Below, one piece after another: positions 6,974 through 8,744 of a stretch of DNA of 8,744 nucleotides. Under the pieces are notes generated by a model, which had not been told where the DNA came from, did not search any database, and was given only the letters and a program-made list of their open reading frames with translations. Source of the stretch: an uncultured beta proteobacterium (GTDB lineage: Bacteria > Pseudomonadota > Gammaproteobacteria > Burkholderiales > Burkholderiaceae); the NCBI GenBank assembly GCA_903843315.1, contig CAIMPQ010000155.1, positions 1-8,744 on the forward strand. The letters run 5' to 3'. The translations under genes and the position numbers were made by a program. Within the stretch, counting starts at the first letter, position 1. Every line of letters starts with the position of its first letter.

Positions 6974-6979
6974 TATAAT
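6974..6979 (+). promoter_or_regulatory. Probable promoter -10 box for the Rieske gene
   Basis: A perfect TATAAT stands in the context GGGTATAATTCCC in the 161-base divergent spacer between xseB and the Rieske oxygenase. The predicted start near 6986 gives a leader of about 80 bases. No convincing -35 hexamer is found 16-18 bases upstream, so an activator or a degenerate -35 may be involved. The sequence on the other strand (ATTATACC) could also serve minus-strand initiation, but evidence for that is weak. Confidence 0.55.
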
Positions 6980-6993
6980 TCCCCCCTTCCTTT

Positions 6994-7046
6994 CCAATAT
7001 CGATCCGTCGATGGTTGGATTGGTTATTCCGCTTAGCTTCGGCTGA
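6994..7046 (+). promoter_or_regulatory. Structured 5' leader of the Rieske gene: two hairpins
   Basis: Hairpin one: CCAA (6994-6997) pairs with TTGG (7015-7018) and ATCGA (6999-7003) with TCGAT (7008-7012), joined by a possible T-G wobble pair (6998/7013) and one bulge (7014), with loop TCCG. Hairpin two: TTAGC (7033-7037) pairs with GCTGA (7042-7046), one pair being a wobble, closing a TTCG tetraloop. Both lie between the predicted transcription start and the G-rich ribosome binding site. The pairing is seen in the sequence; a regulatory role is inference, and no known riboswitch class was recognised. Confidence 0.4.
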
Positions 7047-7053
7047 CGTTTTC

Positions 7054-7065
7054 GGGGGTGGGGAG
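7054..7065 (+). promoter_or_regulatory. G-rich ribosome binding site that decides the Rieske start
   Basis: GGGGG at 7054-7058, followed by T and GGGGAG at 7060-7065, precedes an ATG at 7067. The first G run is 8 bases from that ATG, a workable Shine-Dalgarno distance. A GTG at 7058 in the same frame would sit inside the G run with no site before it, so the ATG at 7067 is preferred. Confidence 0.55.
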
Positions 7066-7066
7066 A

Positions 7067-8173
7067 ATGACTAATCTGGCTGCCGCGCAGAAGCTTGCGC
7101 CGTCCAATCTACAACTGCCAGTTACGGCATATTTTGACGCTGACTTGTATCAGCGGGAAATTGAACTGCTTTTTAAGCAGGGGCCGGGCTATGTAGGTCA
7201 CGAACTCATGGTGCCAGAAATGGGCTCCTACCAAACTTTAAGCGCTGAAAATGAAGGTCGCATCTTGGTTCGCAATGAATCTGGTGTGGAACTCCTTTCC
7301 AATGTTTGTCGCCATCGCCAAGCACTCATGCTCAATGGCAAAGGCAAGACCGACAACATCGTTTGCCCACTTCATCGCTGGACCTATGATTTAGGTGGCA
7401 ATTTATTGGGTGCACCCCACTTTGAAGATAAGCCTTGTCTGCATTTAGGGAAATCGCCTTTGCAAAATTGGCAAGGGCTATTGTTCGAGGGTCCGCGCGA
7501 TGTGCGAACTGACCTAGAAAAACTGGGTGTTGCTGAGGATCTGCAATTTGATGGTTACCTACTTGATCATGTTGAGGTGCACGATTGCAACTACAACTGG
7601 AAAACATTTATTGAGGTTTACCTAGAGGATTACCACGTCGTTCCATTTCATCCAGGTCTAGGTAAATTTGTTTCCTGTGAAGATTTACGCTGGGAATTTG
7701 GTGACTGGCACAGCGTACAAACGGTAGGCATTCATAAAGACTTGCAAATTCCCGGATCACCGGTTTACCGCAACTGGCACGAAGCCGTAATACGCCAATT
7801 TAAAGGTAAGACTCCCCGCCACGGCGCTATCTGGCTAACTTACTACCCTAATGTCATGGTGGAATGGTACCCAGGCGTCTTGTGCGTTTCTACCTTGCAT
7901 CCAATGGGTCCTAACAAGACGCGCAATGTGGTGGAGTTCTACTATCCAGAAGAAATCGCTTTATTCGAGCGCGAATTTGTAGAGGCTGAACGCGCCGCTT
8001 ATATGGAAACCTGCATTGAAGATGATGAAATCGGCGAACGCATGGATCAAGGACGTGCGGCCCTGTTTGCTCGCGGCATCAATGAAGTAGGCCCTTATCA
8101 AAGTCCAATGGAAGATGGCATGCAACATTTTCATGAATGGTACCGTCGCGTAATGCAGTTTCAAGGCGCATAA
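7067..8173 (+). CDS. Rieske non-haem iron oxygenase, alpha subunit (substrate unknown)
   Basis: This 368-residue protein has the architecture of the catalytic subunit of ring-hydroxylating or related Rieske oxygenases, which use electrons from a separate reductase to activate O2. The N-terminal Rieske domain binds a [2Fe-2S] cluster through C81-x-H83 (NVCRHR) and C100-x2-H103 (VCPLHRWTYD). The C-terminal catalytic domain has NWKTFIEVYLEDYHVVPFHP, giving iron ligands H190 and H195, with D319 in IEDDEIGERM as the likely third ligand. Three residues before H190 stands E187, where naphthalene dioxygenase has the cluster-bridging aspartate. Glutamate there is known in carnitine-type monooxygenases. 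No beta subunit, ferredoxin or reductase is seen nearby. A distinct leader and TATAAT box precede it, and a sulfurtransferase follows after 49 bases. The class is certain; the substrate cannot be named from sequence. Confidence 0.9.
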   Translation: MTNLAAAQKLAPSNLQLPVTAYFDADLYQREIELLFKQGPGYVGHELMVPEMGSYQTLSAENEGRILVRNESGVELLSNVCRHRQALMLNGKGKTDNIVCPLHRWTYDLGGNLLGAPHFEDKPCLHLGKSPLQNWQGLLFEGPRDVRTDLEKLGVAEDLQFDGYLLDHVEVHDCNYNWKTFIEVYLEDYHVVPFHPGLGKFVSCEDLRWEFGDWHSVQTVGIHKDLQIPGSPVYRNWHEAVIRQFKGKTPRHGAIWLTYYPNVMVEWYPGVLCVSTLHPMGPNKTRNVVEFYYPEEIALFEREFVEAERAAYMETCIEDDEIGERMDQGRAALFARGINEVGPYQSPMEDGMQHFHEWYRRVMQFQGA

Positions 8174-8222
8174 TTAAGGCAAATATCCCAACACTCTCGC
8201 CCTAAAAAATATAGGAAGCTAT

Positions 8223-8744
8223 ATGACTCCTCTGATTTCAGCAAACCAGTTAGAAGAAATCATTAACAGTGGCGAAAATGTTTTACTGTGTGATTGCCGC
8301 TTTGATTTAGCCAATCCAGAGGCTGGAAGAAAAACATACAAAGAGAGTCATATTCCTGGAGCGATTCATGTCGATCTCGATCAGGATTTATCAGGCAGCA
8401 AAAATGGTACTAATGGTAGACACCCCCTACCCTCACCCGAAGCCTGGGCAAAAACCAAAACCCGTTTAGGGATTAGTCCAAACACCTTGGTTGTTGCTTA
8501 TGACAAACAAGGCTCAGTCTATGCAAGCCGCCTATGGTGGATGCTGAAAGCCACAGGCCACGCCAATGTGCGGGTTCTCGATGGCGGTCTCGATTCGTGG
8601 AACGGTCCTATGGGGACGATTCCCCGCCAACCCACCCCAACAAATCAGGCTCTTGAGCCGATGCCTTTCGTTGGACTTGTCTTAGTCGATGAAGTGATGG
8701 GCAATCTGCAATCTCAAAAAAATATCGTGCTCGATGCGAGAGCA
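8223..8744 (+). CDS. Two-domain sulfurtransferase (rhodanese family), 5' 174 codons (3' end outside window)
   Basis: This family moves sulfane sulfur from thiosulfate or 3-mercaptopyruvate to cyanide or other thiophilic acceptors. The visible part is the N-terminal rhodanese domain, normally non-catalytic: LLCDCRFDLANPEAGRKTY at 21-39, ESHIPGAIHVDLDQDLSG at 41-58, GRHPLPSPEAW at 65-75, and VAYDKQGSVYASRLWWMLK at 91-109, which has no cysteine at the usual active-loop position. VLDGG (118-122) follows, and VLDARA at the very edge begins the second domain. The catalytic cysteine loop of that domain lies beyond the window, so thiosulfate and mercaptopyruvate types (SseA-like) cannot be told apart. 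The ATG at 8223 has AGGAAG at 8213-8218, a good ribosome binding site. The 49-base gap after the Rieske gene holds no clear terminator, so co-transcription is plausible. Confidence 0.9.
   Translation, partial: MTPLISANQLEEIINSGENVLLCDCRFDLANPEAGRKTYKESHIPGAIHVDLDQDLSGSKNGTNGRHPLPSPEAWAKTKTRLGISPNTLVVAYDKQGSVYASRLWWMLKATGHANVRVLDGGLDSWNGPMGTIPRQPTPTNQALEPMPFVGLVLVDEVMGNLQSQKNIVLDARA

Noticed and set aside
7058..7066. GTG at 7058 as start of the Rieske protein
   Set aside because: It sits inside the G-rich ribosome binding site; the ATG three codons later has a usable G-run 8 bases upstream.
6906..7066. A minus-strand promoter for xseB
   Set aside because: TTTAAT and TTATAC candidates occur, but none has a plausible -35 at proper spacing.
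7332..7607. A 91-codon minus-strand frame inside the Rieske gene
   Set aside because: It is the antisense of the iron-sulfur domain coding sequence; its His/Cys content mirrors the sense codons.
1..8744. Mobile elements, CRISPR arrays, tRNA or rRNA genes, prophage or toxin-antitoxin pairs
   Set aside because: No transposase, repeat-spacer pattern, terminal inverted repeats or RNA gene sequence was recognised; nearly all of the window is accounted for by core genes.

Overview
The window looks like ordinary core chromosome of a betaproteobacterium in the Burkholderiaceae. Moderate base composition, gene order and protein sequences suggest a Polynucleobacter-like freshwater bacterium. The family-level placement is fairly safe; the genus is an impression from memory, not a search result. 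I see no insertion sequence, prophage, CRISPR array, tRNA or rRNA.

Left block (1-1841, minus strand): this is the 'macromolecular synthesis' cluster. It reads rpsU (ribosomal protein S21), then a GatB/YqeY-domain gene, then dnaG (primase, cut by the left edge). A strong intrinsic terminator lies right after rpsU, so S21 can be made in excess over primase. tsaD (tRNA t6A synthesis) is divergent from rpsU across a 77-base spacer and reads right (1919-2992). The rpsU/tsaD divergence and the rpsU-dnaG order match E. coli.

Central block (2995-6905, minus strand): this is a tight operon read right to left. It holds xseB (exonuclease VII small subunit), ispA (farnesyl diphosphate synthase), dxs (first enzyme of the MEP isoprenoid pathway) and folE2 (type IB GTP cyclohydrolase, folate entry). 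The xseB-ispA-dxs order is the same as in E. coli. folE2 converges on tsaD with only 2 bases between the stop codons, which sit in a 14-base palindrome.

Right block (6974-8744, plus strand): a perfect TATAAT box and an approximately 80-base structured leader precede a Rieske non-haem iron oxygenase alpha subunit of unknown substrate. A two-domain rhodanese-type sulfurtransferase follows in the same direction and is cut by the right edge.

No wholly new system is apparent. The points most worth a second look are the orphan Rieske oxygenase, with a glutamate at the presumed electron-bridging position and a structured leader; the 10-base periodic repeat in the rpsU leader; and the GDS variant of the diphosphate-binding motif in Dxs.
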